Below are positions 1-8,854 of a stretch of DNA of 64,000 nt, piece after piece. The position numbers and the translations under genes are program-made. Source of the DNA: Salegentibacter sp. R32 (lineage in GTDB: Bacteria > Bacteroidota > Bacteroidia > Flavobacteriales > Flavobacteriaceae); NCBI RefSeq assembly GCF_008692195.1, contig NZ_RXOM01000015.1, forward strand, positions 1 through 64,000, in the 5' to 3' direction. Numbering within the stretch: the first letter of the stretch is position 1; each line of letters starts with the position of its first letter. The notes under the pieces were generated by a model. It was not told the origin of the DNA. It saw only the letters and a program-made list of their open reading frames with translations, and made no database searches.

Positions 1-43
1 TTAAATAACTAACCGTATGAGAGCCTTTTCTTTGATAACTCAT
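1..43 (-). CDS. tnpA: IS200/IS605-type transposase TnpA, N-terminal fragment cut by the window edge
   Basis: The reverse strand from 43 reads ATG and encodes MSYQRKGSHTVSYL, open to the window edge. The RKGSHTV-start followed by a hydrophobic strand is the typical N-terminus of single-strand Y1 HUH transposases of the IS200/IS605 group. Only 14 residues are present, so neither the HUH motif nor the catalytic tyrosine can be checked. A hairpin typical of the end of such an element lies just upstream (81-97). It could also be a related REP-associated transposase. Confidence 0.6.
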   Translation of the reverse strand, partial: MSYQRKGSHTVSYL

Positions 44-66
44 AATACGAAAATATAGATTTTTTC

Positions 67-109
67 GCACTACTAAAGTGCTGCAATAAAATTGCAGGGT
101 TTAAATCCC
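67..109. repeat. Hairpins at the putative left end of the IS200/IS605-type element
   Basis: A perfect 7-bp stem (CTGCAAT/ATTGCAG, 81-97, loop AAA) abuts a 4-bp stem GCAC/GTGC (67-81) and a partly symmetric GGG...CCC segment (97-109). They lie 24-66 bp upstream of the TnpA start. IS200/IS605 elements lack terminal inverted repeats and are recognised through subterminal hairpins, so this fits a left end. The exact cleavage site cannot be placed. Confidence 0.5.
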
Positions 110-137
110 ATTTTTGAGACCAATAAAGAGATATAGC

Positions 138-797
138 CTATTTAAAATAAGGCTCGTATTGCAAGACCCGAAAATCTAAGGTATTCATTTCGGGGTTTTT
201 CTGTTTTAAATATTTGTAATGCCGCATACTTCCTACTGCTCTATTTGCTGCTCCCGATGGCGCGGTTAACGAAACGGTGGTTATTGTTCTTCCGTCTAAA
301 GAAAATTCGTGAATTCTCGGTACCTCATCACTAATTCTTTTTAGCTGAATTTCCTTATGGTCGCGAATATGTTTTCTGAAGAAATACTCCGGACCATTTT
401 TGCTGTTTCCGCCGGTAAAGAGTAATGTTTCTACGGAAGGATTTTCTTTTAAGATCTGAATCATATTCCGAAGTTTCACTTCTTTCATTCCTAAATCTGA
501 AGCATCTATCTTTTCACGCATCGCATATTCTACCATATCGCAAATCCCGATTTGGTGGGTTTGCAGAAAATCTTTTCGTTGCTGAATGGCTTCTTGAGTC
601 GTTTCAAACCTTAGATTCAGATTAAAAATTCTGTTGAGGATAATCCATAATTGTCCGTCGCGACTTCCGTAGCAAAAATTTACGTCACCCTCTTTAAATT
701 CTCCCATCGTGAATCTTGGCGGTGGCAACGTACCGACAATTAATTTTTTAGTTCCTTCAGGAATATATGGTTGGTAAGGGTGTGAATGTTTAAACAA
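138..797 (-). CDS. Uracil-DNA glycosylase superfamily protein
   Basis: The 219-residue protein has the architecture of a compact UDG-superfamily glycosylase. A strand ending in VGTLPPPRF (about residues 21-29) sits at the motif A position, NFCYGSRDGQLW (about 41-52) follows, and a late SLTAPSGAANRAVGS segment resembles the SPS/N base-recognition loop. Such enzymes excise uracil or mismatched bases, but the motif A sequence is unlike classical Ung, so substrate is uncertain. The only in-frame start that keeps motif A is TTG at 797; the first internal Met is after it. The gene is separated from pyc upstream by a terminator and is probably monocistronic. Confidence 0.7.
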   Translation of the reverse strand: MFKHSHPYQPYIPEGTKKLIVGTLPPPRFTMGEFKEGDVNFCYGSRDGQLWIILNRIFNLNLRFETTQEAIQQRKDFLQTHQIGICDMVEYAMREKIDASDLGMKEVKLRNMIQILKENPSVETLLFTGGNSKNGPEYFFRKHIRDHKEIQLKRISDEVPRIHEFSLDGRTITTVSLTAPSGAANRAVGSMRHYKYLKQKNPEMNTLDFRVLQYEPYFK

Positions 798-823
798 GGT
801 ATTTGGCTTTAAGATGAATATAA

Positions 824-851
824 AAAAACCTTCCAGACTTGGAAGGTTTTT
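824..851 (-). terminator. Rho-independent terminator after pyc
   Basis: An 11-bp stem AAAAACCTTCC / GGAAGGTTTTT with loop AGACTT is followed on both strands by T-runs. It lies 22 bp beyond the pyc stop codon, so it ends the pyc transcript before the glycosylase gene. Its symmetry would allow action in both directions. Confidence 0.8.
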
Positions 852-872
852 GTTTTTTAATGTTTATTGAAT

Positions 873-3800
873 TTACTTCAACTCAACGACTAAATCGTCG
901 CTAAAGACCATATCGCCTTGTTTTAAATAAATCTTTTTCACTTCACCTTCATCGTTAGAAGTAATGGTAGTTCCCATTTTCATGGCTTCGATCACGAATA
1001 AAGGCTGATTTTTAGTAACCTTATCGCCTTCTTTCACCATAATTTCTGATAATGAACCTTGTAACGGCGCCGCAACTTGCTTCGCATCAGATTTATCGGC
1101 TTTTACATGTTCAACTTTTTCAACTTTAACCGATTTATCTTGTACTTGAATGTTTCGGGTTTGTCCGTTTACTTTAAAGAACACCGTCACCATTCCGGCT
1201 GCATCAGGTTTGGTGGTAGAAATTAGGGTAATTAATAAAGTTTTCCCACGATCTAATTCAACAATAATCTCTTCACCCGGTTTCATTCCGTAGAAGAAAT
1301 TCTTGGTTGGGATGTTCATCACCTTACCATATTTCACGTAATGATCGTAAAGATCGGTAAATACTTTAGGGTATAATTTATAAGAAAGGAAATCGGTGAT
1401 ATCCCATTCACGATCCATACCTTCGCTAAACTTCTCTTTAAATTCAGCAAATTCTTTTTCAAAATCTACCGGTTCTAAATGTGAATTTGGTCGATCGGTA
1501 TACGGTTTTTCTCCTCGTAAAATAATATCCTGTACTTTTTTAGGGAAACCACCAACCGGCTGACCTAAATCTCCTTTAAAGAAATTTTTCACCGACTCCG
1601 GAAACGAAAGTGTTTCTCCTTTTTCAAAGAAATCTTCGATCGTTAAGTTATTACTCACTAAATACTGAGCCATATCTCCCACTACTTTACTACTTGGCGT
1701 TACTTTAATTACATTTCCAAAAAGCTCGTTTACCTTACCATACATTTCTGTAATTTCATTAAAACGATCTTTTAAGCCTAAAGATTCTGCCTGCGGAACT
1801 AAATTAGAATATTGTCCGCCCGGAATTTCGTGTTCATACACATCTCCGGTTCCTGCTTTTAATCCAGACTCAAATGGGTAGTAATATTCACGAACGCTGC
1901 TCCAATAATTAGAGTATTCATTTAATTTATGAATATCCATTTTATTCTCTCGCTCTTGATTACGCATCGCTTCCACTAAAGAATTGAAGTTAGGTTGCGA
2001 GGTTAAACCAGACATTCCTGCTAGCGCAACATCGACCACATCTACTCCCGCTTCAATCGCTTTAATATAGGTTGCCGACTGAATGGAAGAAGTGTCATGT
2101 GTATGCAAATGAATAGGAAGTGAAGTTTCACTTTTTAATGCTAAAACTAATTCTGAAGCAGCATAAGGTTTTAATAAACCGGCCATATCTTTAATGGCTA
2201 AAATATGCGCTCCTGCATTTTCTAGATCTTTAGCTAACTGAATATAATAGTCTAAATTATATTTATTGTCTTTAGGCTGAAGAATATCTCCTGTATAACA
2301 CATGGAAGCTTCAGCAATACCTTTTGTATTTTTGCGCACGTGCTCGATACTTGGCGCTAAAGATTGCATCCAGTTTTGAGAATCGAAAATTCTGAAAATA
2401 TCGACTCCGTTTTCCCAAGCTTCTGCTACAAATTTTTCAATAAGATTATCGGGATAAGCCGTATAACCAACTCCGTTTGAACCACGAAGTAACATTTGAA
2501 ATAAAATATTCGGGATAGCTTTTCTTAATAATTTTAAACGCTCCCAAGGGTTTTCTTTTAAGAAACGCATACAAACGTCGAAGGTTGCACCACCCCAAAC
2601 TTCCATACTAAATACTTCCGAATGGTTTTTCGCAAAGCCTTCAGCAACTTTCATCATATCGAAGGTACGCATACGCGTTGCTAATAAACTCTGGTGCGCA
2701 TCACGAAAAGTCGTATCGGTAAAATGAATTTTTTGTTCAGATTTTAACCACTTCGCGAACTCTTCCGGCCCTTTTTCAGTTAATAGATCTTTGGTTCCTT
2801 TTGGATAAGCATCTTTATGCTCGAACTTCGGAACTTTTGGTAAAACCAATTTTTTATTAGGATCGGTAAACTTTACATCTTCATTACCATTAACGATCAC
2901 ATTCCCCAAGAAATTCACCATTTTGGTAGCACGGTTTCTTGGTTCTTTAATTTCAAAAAGTTTCGGTGTATTCTTAATATAGTTTACAGTGACTTCTCCT
3001 CTTCTAAAAGTTTCATCTTTCAAAATATTGTCTAAGAACGCCATATTGGTTTTTACGCCACGTACTCTAAATTCTGCTAACGCACGACGCATTTTACGGC
3101 AAGCTCCGTCTAAGGTTCTGCTATTTGCCGTTACTTTTACCAACATCGAATCGAAGAACGGAGAAATACTCACACCTTGATAAACACTACCGGCATCTAA
3201 ACGAATTCCGAATCCGGAAGCACTTCTGTAAGTCGTGATCGTTCCATAATCGGGTTTAAAGTCATTTTGAGGATCTTCTGTAGTAATACGACATTGAACC
3301 GCGTAACCTTGTGTAGAAAGTTTCTCTTGACTTTCAATTTTAATTTGTTCATCTGAAAGTTTGTAACCGCCGGCAATAAAGATTTGAGACTTTACGACAT
3401 CTACACCGGTCACCACTTCAGTTACCGTATGTTCTACTTGTACACGCGGATTTACTTCAATAAAATAAATACTTCCGTCATCATCTACTAAAAACTCTAC
3501 CGTACCGGCATTGTTATAATCTACCGCTCCGCAAATTGCCAGCGCATATTCGTATAATTTATTTTTGGTTTCTTCCTTTAAATTATAGGAAGGAGCTACT
3601 TCGATCACCTTTTGATAACGACGTTGAACGGAACAATCTCTTTCAAAAAGATGAACCATATTTCCGTGGTTATCGGCGATGATCTGAACTTCAATATGTT
3701 TTGGATTCTCTACAAATTTTTCAATAAAAACGGTATCGTCACCAAAGGCATTACCTGCTTCACGTTTAGACTCCGGAAAGGCTTTACGCAATTCATCTTC

Positions 3801-4325
3801 TGTACGGATAACACGCATACCGCGACCACCTCCACCAGAAGCTGCTTTCAACATCACCGGATAACCAATTTCTTTTGCTTCTTCTAAGGCAATATCTACA
3901 TTGATAAGTTCTTTTTTATTACTCTGAATGATAGGAACGTTATTCTGAATAGCAACTTGTTTAGCCGTTACTTTATCTCCTAACGATTTTAAAACGGAAA
4001 CTTTAGGACCAATAAAAATAATCCCATTATCTTCACAAGCTTGCGCAAATTTTGAATTTTCAGAAAGGAAACCATAGCCGGGATGAATAGCATCGATATT
4101 GTTTTCTTTAGCAATTTCGATGATCTTATCTATATCTAAATATGGCTTTAAAGGTTCACTATCATCACCAATTTGATAAGCTTCATCGGCTTTATAGCGG
4201 TGTAAAGAATAACGATCTTCATAAGTATAAATACCTACAGTACGAAGACCTATTTCTGTACATGCGCGAAAGATTCTGATAGCAATTTCACCTCGATTGG
4301 CAACGAGAACTTTATTAATTTTCAT
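873..4325 (-). CDS. pyc: Pyruvate carboxylase, single-chain
   Basis: This 1150-residue biotin enzyme makes oxaloacetate from pyruvate, bicarbonate and ATP, refilling the TCA cycle and feeding gluconeogenesis. The order is standard: biotin carboxylase domain (about 1-460) with the ATP-grasp glycine loop KAASGGGGRGM and the EVNPRVQVEHT motif; carboxyltransferase barrel starting near TTFRDAHQSLLATR (about 541) with AIKDMAGL, whose lysine is the expected carbamylated metal ligand, and HLHTHD; and a C-terminal biotinyl domain with EAMKMG, the biotinylated lysine being K1116. Length matches the family. The ATG at 4325 precedes a typical KVLVANRGEIAIRI start. A terminator follows the stop. Confidence 0.97.
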   Translation of the reverse strand: MKINKVLVANRGEIAIRIFRACTEIGLRTVGIYTYEDRYSLHRYKADEAYQIGDDSEPLKPYLDIDKIIEIAKENNIDAIHPGYGFLSENSKFAQACEDNGIIFIGPKVSVLKSLGDKVTAKQVAIQNNVPIIQSNKKELINVDIALEEAKEIGYPVMLKAASGGGGRGMRVIRTEDELRKAFPESKREAGNAFGDDTVFIEKFVENPKHIEVQIIADNHGNMVHLFERDCSVQRRYQKVIEVAPSYNLKEETKNKLYEYALAICGAVDYNNAGTVEFLVDDDGSIYFIEVNPRVQVEHTVTEVVTGVDVVKSQIFIAGGYKLSDEQIKIESQEKLSTQGYAVQCRITTEDPQNDFKPDYGTITTYRSASGFGIRLDAGSVYQGVSISPFFDSMLVKVTANSRTLDGACRKMRRALAEFRVRGVKTNMAFLDNILKDETFRRGEVTVNYIKNTPKLFEIKEPRNRATKMVNFLGNVIVNGNEDVKFTDPNKKLVLPKVPKFEHKDAYPKGTKDLLTEKGPEEFAKWLKSEQKIHFTDTTFRDAHQSLLATRMRTFDMMKVAEGFAKNHSEVFSMEVWGGATFDVCMRFLKENPWERLKLLRKAIPNILFQMLLRGSNGVGYTAYPDNLIEKFVAEAWENGVDIFRIFDSQNWMQSLAPSIEHVRKNTKGIAEASMCYTGDILQPKDNKYNLDYYIQLAKDLENAGAHILAIKDMAGLLKPYAASELVLALKSETSLPIHLHTHDTSSIQSATYIKAIEAGVDVVDVALAGMSGLTSQPNFNSLVEAMRNQERENKMDIHKLNEYSNYWSSVREYYYPFESGLKAGTGDVYEHEIPGGQYSNLVPQAESLGLKDRFNEITEMYGKVNELFGNVIKVTPSSKVVGDMAQYLVSNNLTIEDFFEKGETLSFPESVKNFFKGDLGQPVGGFPKKVQDIILRGEKPYTDRPNSHLEPVDFEKEFAEFKEKFSEGMDREWDITDFLSYKLYPKVFTDLYDHYVKYGKVMNIPTKNFFYGMKPGEEIIVELDRGKTLLITLISTTKPDAAGMVTVFFKVNGQTRNIQVQDKSVKVEKVEHVKADKSDAKQVAAPLQGSLSEIMVKEGDKVTKNQPLFVIEAMKMGTTITSNDEGEVKKIYLKQGDMVFSDDLVVELK

Positions 4326-4511
4326 TTGAAAAGATTGGTTTATTATGATTGAAAAAATTACCTGAATTTACCTATAAAATCCAGACTGGGTAATATCGTT
4401 AAATTTTAGGAGTTTTAAAACCTTTTAAAGAAGATTAGGACTTTTATAACATTTGATAAAACATTAAAAAATGTACATTTCTTGCTTCATTCATTTTTAA
4501 AATCAGCTGAA

Positions 4512-5312
4512 CTAAAAACGATTATCACCATCTAACCAATCGCCCAGACTTCCTAAAATACTTCCTTCTCCTTTTTGTTTTCCGCCACCTTGTGGAGCTG
4601 CTGCAAACACACGGCTGGCCAATCTACTAAAAGGTAAAGATTGAATATAGACTTTTCCCGGTCCTGTGAGTGTAGCAAAGTAAAGTCCTTCACCTCCAAA
4701 CAGTGTATTTCTAATTCCACCCACAAATTCTATATTATAATCTACTGAGTTTTCAAAACCAATAATACAACCGGTATCTACTTTTAAGCGTTCGCCAGGT
4801 GCTAGTTCTTTAACAGCAGTTGTTCCTCCGGCGTGAACAAAAGCCATTCCGTCACCTTCCAATTTTTGCATGATAAAACCTTCACCTCCAAAAAAGCCAC
4901 GACCTAAACGTTTGGAAAATTCAACACCAATAGAAACACCCTTAGCAGCACATAAAAAGGCATCTTTTTGGCAAATAAACTTTCCTTGGAAACGGGTTAA
5001 ATCTATCGGAATAATTTTTCCGGGATAAGGTGAAGCAAAACTTACCCGCTTTTTTCCGGGAATAGTATTGTAAAAAGCAGTCATAAACAAACTTTCGCCA
5101 GTAATAAGGCGTTTTCCGGCTCCAAAAATTTTCCCCATAAAACTATTATCTTTGGAAGAACCGTCACCAAAAATGGTATCCATTTTAATTCCGTCTTCCA
5201 TCATCATTAAAGCGCCGGCTTCAGCAACCACGCCTTCATTGGGGTCTAATTCTACTTCTACATATTGCATTTCTTCTCCAAAAATCTCATAATCTATTTC
5301 GTGTGCATTCAT
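4512..5312 (-). CDS. TIGR00266/AIM24 family protein
   Basis: The 266-residue protein belongs to the AIM24/TIGR00266 family, with repeated glycine-rich beta structure such as VVAEAGALMMMEDGI near the N-terminus, GRGFFGGEGFIMQKLEGDGMAFVHAGG in the middle and GGIRNTLFGGEGLYFATLTGPG near the end. No signal peptide or membrane helix is visible, so it is probably cytosolic. The biochemical role of bacterial members is unclear; the family name comes from a mitochondrial biogenesis factor in yeast. It is followed 187 bp downstream by pyc on the same strand, and lies 40 bp downstream of deoC, so co-transcription with deoC-trxA is not excluded. Confidence 0.85.
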   Translation of the reverse strand: MNAHEIDYEIFGEEMQYVEVELDPNEGVVAEAGALMMMEDGIKMDTIFGDGSSKDNSFMGKIFGAGKRLITGESLFMTAFYNTIPGKKRVSFASPYPGKIIPIDLTRFQGKFICQKDAFLCAAKGVSIGVEFSKRLGRGFFGGEGFIMQKLEGDGMAFVHAGGTTAVKELAPGERLKVDTGCIIGFENSVDYNIEFVGGIRNTLFGGEGLYFATLTGPGKVYIQSLPFSRLASRVFAAAPQGGGKQKGEGSILGSLGDWLDGDNRF

Positions 5313-5352
5313 AATTTTAGTTGAGTTAGTTTTTTATTTAAATTGAATAAAA

Positions 5353-5994
5353 TTAATTTTTCACAATGCTTATTCCTGAAGAAGTCCCAATTCTACTTAC
5401 TCCAAGTTCTATATAATTTTTAGCAGTTTCTTGGTCTCTAATTCCACCGGAAGCTTTTATTTTCACTTTATCGCTAATTGAACTTTTCATTAATTTTACA
5501 TCTTCAATTTTGGCTCCGCCACTAGCAAATCCTGTTGATGTCTTTACAAAATCGGCACCAGCTTTTTCTGCTAATTCGCAAGCAATTATTTTTTCTTCAT
5601 TTTTTAATTCGCTGGCTTCAATAATTACTTTTAAAATTTTATCGCCAAGAACCTCCTTAATTTTTCTAATTTCATCTTCAACATAAGTGTATTCTTTGGC
5701 TTTTAATTTTCCTAAATTAATTACCATATCTATTTCATCGGCTCCATCATTTATAGCATTTTCAGATTCGGCAATTTTAGACTCCGTACTCATCGCTCCT
5801 AACGGAAATCCAACGACGCAAGCTATTTTAACTTTTGAATTTTTCAGTAAAGATTTTGCGAGTTTTACATAACAACCATTTACACAAACCGCATAAAAAT
5901 CATATTCTATAGCTTCTTTACATAAATTTTTTATAGCTGCTGCGCTAGCATTTGATTTTAATAAAGTATGGTCAATATATTTATTTAATTCCAT
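5353..5994 (-). CDS. deoC: Deoxyribose-phosphate aldolase
   Basis: The 213-residue TIM-barrel aldolase cleaves 2-deoxyribose-5-phosphate to glyceraldehyde-3-phosphate and acetaldehyde in deoxynucleoside catabolism. It begins NKYIDHTLLK, contains VVGFPLGAM, the Schiff-base lysine in DFVKTSTGF and the second active-site lysine in IKASGGIRD. Length agrees with the short DeoC class. Its ATG overlaps the trxA stop by one base (TAATG), indicating translational coupling with trxA. Confidence 0.96.
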   Translation of the reverse strand: MELNKYIDHTLLKSNASAAAIKNLCKEAIEYDFYAVCVNGCYVKLAKSLLKNSKVKIACVVGFPLGAMSTESKIAESENAINDGADEIDMVINLGKLKAKEYTYVEDEIRKIKEVLGDKILKVIIEASELKNEEKIIACELAEKAGADFVKTSTGFASGGAKIEDVKLMKSSISDKVKIKASGGIRDQETAKNYIELGVSRIGTSSGISIVKN

Positions 5995-6293
5995 TATTTA
6001 TGACTGTTTATGATTGATACTAAATCTTGCTTTTGCAAAACACCGGACTGTCGCCAAACCTGATTCCCTTCTTTAAATAAAATCATCGTGGGCACTCCCC
6101 TAACTTGAAATTTACTTGCCAAGGACTGGTTTTTATCTACATCTATTTTTACAATTTTTAAATCGTCTCCTAATTCAGCTTTTACTTCTTGTAAAATAGG
6201 AGCCAACATTTTGCACGGCTCACACCAATCTGCATAAAAATCGACCAAAACCGGTACATCTTGATTTATAATCTGTTGAAAATTATTCTTCAT
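5994..6293 (-). CDS. trxA: Thioredoxin
   Basis: The 99-residue thioredoxin-fold protein has the redox motif WCEPC in DFYADWCEPCKMLAPI (about residues 18-33) and the cis-proline loop VRGVPTMILF. The canonical motif is WCGPC; the Gly to Glu change is seen in flavobacterial thioredoxins and could shift redox potential. There is no signal peptide, so it is a cytosolic disulfide reductase. It is the first gene of a trxA-deoC pair joined by a 1-bp overlap. Confidence 0.93.
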   Translation of the reverse strand: MKNNFQQIINQDVPVLVDFYADWCEPCKMLAPILQEVKAELGDDLKIVKIDVDKNQSLASKFQVRGVPTMILFKEGNQVWRQSGVLQKQDLVSIINSHK

Positions 6294-6453
6294 TTTTAGT
6301 GGATTTAAACTTTCCTATAAAAATAATATTTTTCGACTTATCTTCTTCTTAAGGTTTTTGGAAAATGTGATTAAAAAATGACTACTATTAAATCATGATT
6401 AATCTGTTATCAATTTTTTATAGTATATTTCAAAAGAATCAATAACTGCCTGA

Positions 6454-7047
6454 ATGAAAAAAATTTTACTCCTATTCCCTATTTTAATTCTATTGGCATT
6501 TACTTCTTCGACTATACAAGAAGAACGACACGTATTTGATATTATTCATAAAGGAAAAAGTATTGGGACACTTTATGCTAAAAAAGAACAAGTGGGTTCT
6601 AAAACTATTTATAGCAATCGTACTGAGATTGATACCAGAATTATCGCGAAGATCGAAGTTGATTACAATTATAAAGTGGTTTATGAAAATAATAAACTAT
6701 CGCACGCTTATGTCTTAATATTATTTAACGGAAAGGAAAAAACAAACACCTATACCGATAAAAATAATAAAGGTTATATTTTTTATGAAGACGATGAAGA
6801 AGAAAACCGAATTCACGAATCTATCACTTACGGAACGGTAAATTTAATGTTTGAAGAACCTGAAACTATACAAAAAGTCTACGCCGAAGAACACGGAACT
6901 TTTCATTCGATAAAAAAGGTTGATTCAAATACTTACGAAAAAACTTCTCACAAAGGTAAAACCTCTATTTACAAATATAAAGATGGAGAATTAGTAGAGG
7001 CAGAAATTGATGCCGGATTAATAAGTTTTAAAATCGTGGTAAAATAA
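6454..7047 (+). CDS. DUF6134-like secreted protein
   Basis: The 197-residue protein starts with an export signal (MKKILLLFPILILLAFTSS). The mature part is beta-rich and acidic/basic mixed, with FDIIHKGKSIGTLYAKKE near the N-terminus and a cluster of acidic residues (EDDEEEN). I recognise it tentatively as the Bacteroidota family DUF6134, whose function is unknown. It is monocistronic, with a terminator overlapping the stop codon and a convergent gene beyond. Confidence 0.7.
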   Translation: MKKILLLFPILILLAFTSSTIQEERHVFDIIHKGKSIGTLYAKKEQVGSKTIYSNRTEIDTRIIAKIEVDYNYKVVYENNKLSHAYVLILFNGKEKTNTYTDKNNKGYIFYEDDEEENRIHESITYGTVNLMFEEPETIQKVYAEEHGTFHSIKKVDSNTYEKTSHKGKTSIYKYKDGELVEAEIDAGLISFKIVVK

Positions 7048-7079
7048 AAAACGCCACAAAGTAGGTTTGTGACGTTTTT
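7046..7079. terminator. Bidirectional terminator between convergent genes
   Basis: A near-perfect stem (AAAAACGCCACAAA pairing with TTTGTGACGTTTTT, one C/A mismatch, loop GTAGG) has A/T tails on both sides. It sits between the end of the plus-strand gene ending at 7047 and the minus-strand gene ending at 7110, and can serve both. Confidence 0.75.
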
Positions 7080-7109
7080 AGGTTTTGGTATTTGGGGTTT
7101 TAGTCTATA

Positions 7110-7691
7110 TTATTTAGTACTTACACTTTTATAAAAACTTCTGCTATCAGTAAGTACTGCAATCATATAATCTCCTGCTGGTACTTCAGAAAAATCAAAA
7201 GTCTTTTTAAGTACTAAATCACTATTTCTTAAAGAAGAAACAATTTCGCCTTTTGCGTTGTATACAAAAACTTGCGTATTCTCCTCACTAGGATTAGTAA
7301 AAGACAACTTTACTTGATTTTCAACTTGCTTAAAAGTTGGCTTAAAAATAATTTGAGAATCTTTTTTAACAATTACCGAACTATTTTCTTTTACAATCTC
7401 TTTAGTATAAATTGTATTAGCATCTTCTAAGTGAAGGTAATAAGTACCTTCAGATAATAATTCTAAACTTAAACTCTTTTGAAATTTGTTGCCTAATTGC
7501 TCTTCTTTAAAAAGCACTTTTCCATCTACATCTAATAAAGTTAACATATCTCCTTCTTGAGCATCATTCAACTCTACCATTAAAATTTGATTTTTAGCAA
7601 CAGCTACATCAAAATTCTTTGCTGCTTGTACATTATTAAATCCTAAAACTAATAATAATGTTACTACGATTGTCTTCATTGTTTTCTGCAT
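7110..7691 (-). CDS. Secreted beta-rich hypothetical protein
   Basis: The 193-residue protein has a signal peptide (MKTIVVTLLLVLGFNNVQA) and two beta-sandwich-like halves. The second half (KLSFTNPSEENTQVFVYNAKGEIVSS... FDFSEVPAGDYMIAVLTDSRSFYKSV) resembles Por-type C-terminal sorting/adhesion domains of Bacteroidota, although it lacks an obvious passenger. A role on the cell surface or in the periplasm is inference. Two in-frame ATGs exist, at 7691 and 7679; the second gives a cleaner signal peptide. A consensus -7 box lies at 7740-7747. Confidence 0.6.
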   Translation of the reverse strand: MQKTMKTIVVTLLLVLGFNNVQAAKNFDVAVAKNQILMVELNDAQEGDMLTLLDVDGKVLFKEEQLGNKFQKSLSLELLSEGTYYLHLEDANTIYTKEIVKENSSVIVKKDSQIIFKPTFKQVENQVKLSFTNPSEENTQVFVYNAKGEIVSSLRNSDLVLKKTFDFSEVPAGDYMIAVLTDSRSFYKSVSTK

Positions 7692-7739
7692 AATCTTAAG
7701 TTTTAATGGTTAATAATTATTTACTTGATTATTACATTA

Positions 7740-7747
7740 CAAATGTA
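7740..7747 (-). promoter_or_regulatory. Bacteroidota -7 promoter element
   Basis: The minus strand reads TACATTTG, an exact match to TAnnTTTG, 49 bp upstream of the ATG at 7691. No convincing -33 TTG is visible at the usual spacing, so this is a single-motif prediction. Confidence 0.45.
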
Positions 7748-7914
7748 AGTGCATAAGTAGGAGAATTTTATAACTGAATATACACAAATATGTACTATAT
7801 TAACCCTTATCTATCACTTAACGTTAATTTAATAGTTAATTATAGACATAATAGAAGTGCTTTATTTTTATTATTTTCTTAAATTAATGCTTCTATTTTT
7901 TAGAGAATCACAAT

Positions 7915-8799
7915 ATGAGTGCGAAAAAAAATTCTAAGCCAATTTTAGAAAAAGTTGAACCTTTATTTGGGAGTTCTTTTTCTTACAAACATTTTAACCA
8001 AGATAACCTGAATAAAAGTGAAAAATTCTGGCATTATCATCCCGAGTTAGAATTGGTTTACGTGAATAGAGGTTCCGGTAAACGCCAGATTGGAAGTCAC
8101 GTTTCTCATTACAGAAATGGAGACCTTATACTTATTGGCTCAAACTTACCGCATTGTGGTTTTACCTACCAAATGAAAGAAGGACAACAGGAAACGATTA
8201 TTCAATTTTTGCCAGATTTTTTAGGTCAGTATTTTTTTGATATTCCAGAAATGTCTTCTGTTAAAAATTTATTTGAACGTGCTGCAAAGGGAATTGTCTT
8301 TCATGGACAAAATAAACGAACGATCGGCGCTAAAATTCAAGGGCTTCGTTATGAAGACAGCTATCATAAACTTCTGGGCTTGCTGGAGATTTTGAAACTT
8401 TTAGAAGAAGCTAAAAATTATACGGTTTTAAATGCTGAAGGTTTTATGCTTGAAACTAAACTTGAAGATAATAATCGCATTAATATCGTTTTTAATTTTG
8501 TAAAAGAAGAATTTAAACGTCCCATCCCTTTAGAAGAAATCGCAGAACTGGTGAATATGACGGTTCCTACATTTTGCCGCTACTTTAAAAAAATTACCGG
8601 CAAAACCTTTGTGCAATTCGTAAATGAATATCGATTAGCACACGCGGCTAAATTATTGCACGAAAAACAAATTAGCATTACCGATGTTTGTTTTGAAAGT
8701 GGTTTTAATAACTTCAGCTATTTCAACAAAAAATTTAAAAGTCTTACCGGGAAGTCTCCTTCAACTTACCGTAATGAATTAAACTTTAGTATAAGCTAG
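7915..8799 (+). CDS. AraC-family transcriptional regulator with N-terminal cupin
   Basis: The 294-residue protein has an N-terminal cupin-like sensor (about 30-130; FWHYHPELELVYVNRGSGK, GDLILIGSNLPH) and a C-terminal pair of helix-turn-helix motifs (about 190-290; PLEEIAELVNMTVPTFCRYFKKITGKTF and ITDVCFESGFNNFSYFNKKFKSLTGKSPSTYR). Cupin-AraC regulators usually sense small carbohydrates or related ligands; the ligand here is unknown. The gene is divergent from the secreted protein at 7110-7691 across a 223-bp intergenic region, which is a plausible target. A terminator follows. Confidence 0.9.
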   Translation: MSAKKNSKPILEKVEPLFGSSFSYKHFNQDNLNKSEKFWHYHPELELVYVNRGSGKRQIGSHVSHYRNGDLILIGSNLPHCGFTYQMKEGQQETIIQFLPDFLGQYFFDIPEMSSVKNLFERAAKGIVFHGQNKRTIGAKIQGLRYEDSYHKLLGLLEILKLLEEAKNYTVLNAEGFMLETKLEDNNRINIVFNFVKEEFKRPIPLEEIAELVNMTVPTFCRYFKKITGKTFVQFVNEYRLAHAAKLLHEKQISITDVCFESGFNNFSYFNKKFKSLTGKSPSTYRNELNFSIS

Positions 8800-8805
8800 A
8801 GTTAT

Positions 8806-8833
8806 AAAAAAAACCTCGTAAACGAGGCTTTTA
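8806..8833. terminator. Terminator between araC-type gene and tolC
   Basis: Stem CCTCG/CGAGG (8814-8818 with 8823-8827, loop TAAA) is flanked by A7 on the left and CTTTTAAATTTTT on the right. It lies between convergent stop codons at 8799 and 8855 and probably works in both directions. Confidence 0.65.
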
Positions 8834-8854
8834 AATTTTTTACAAATAATAATA

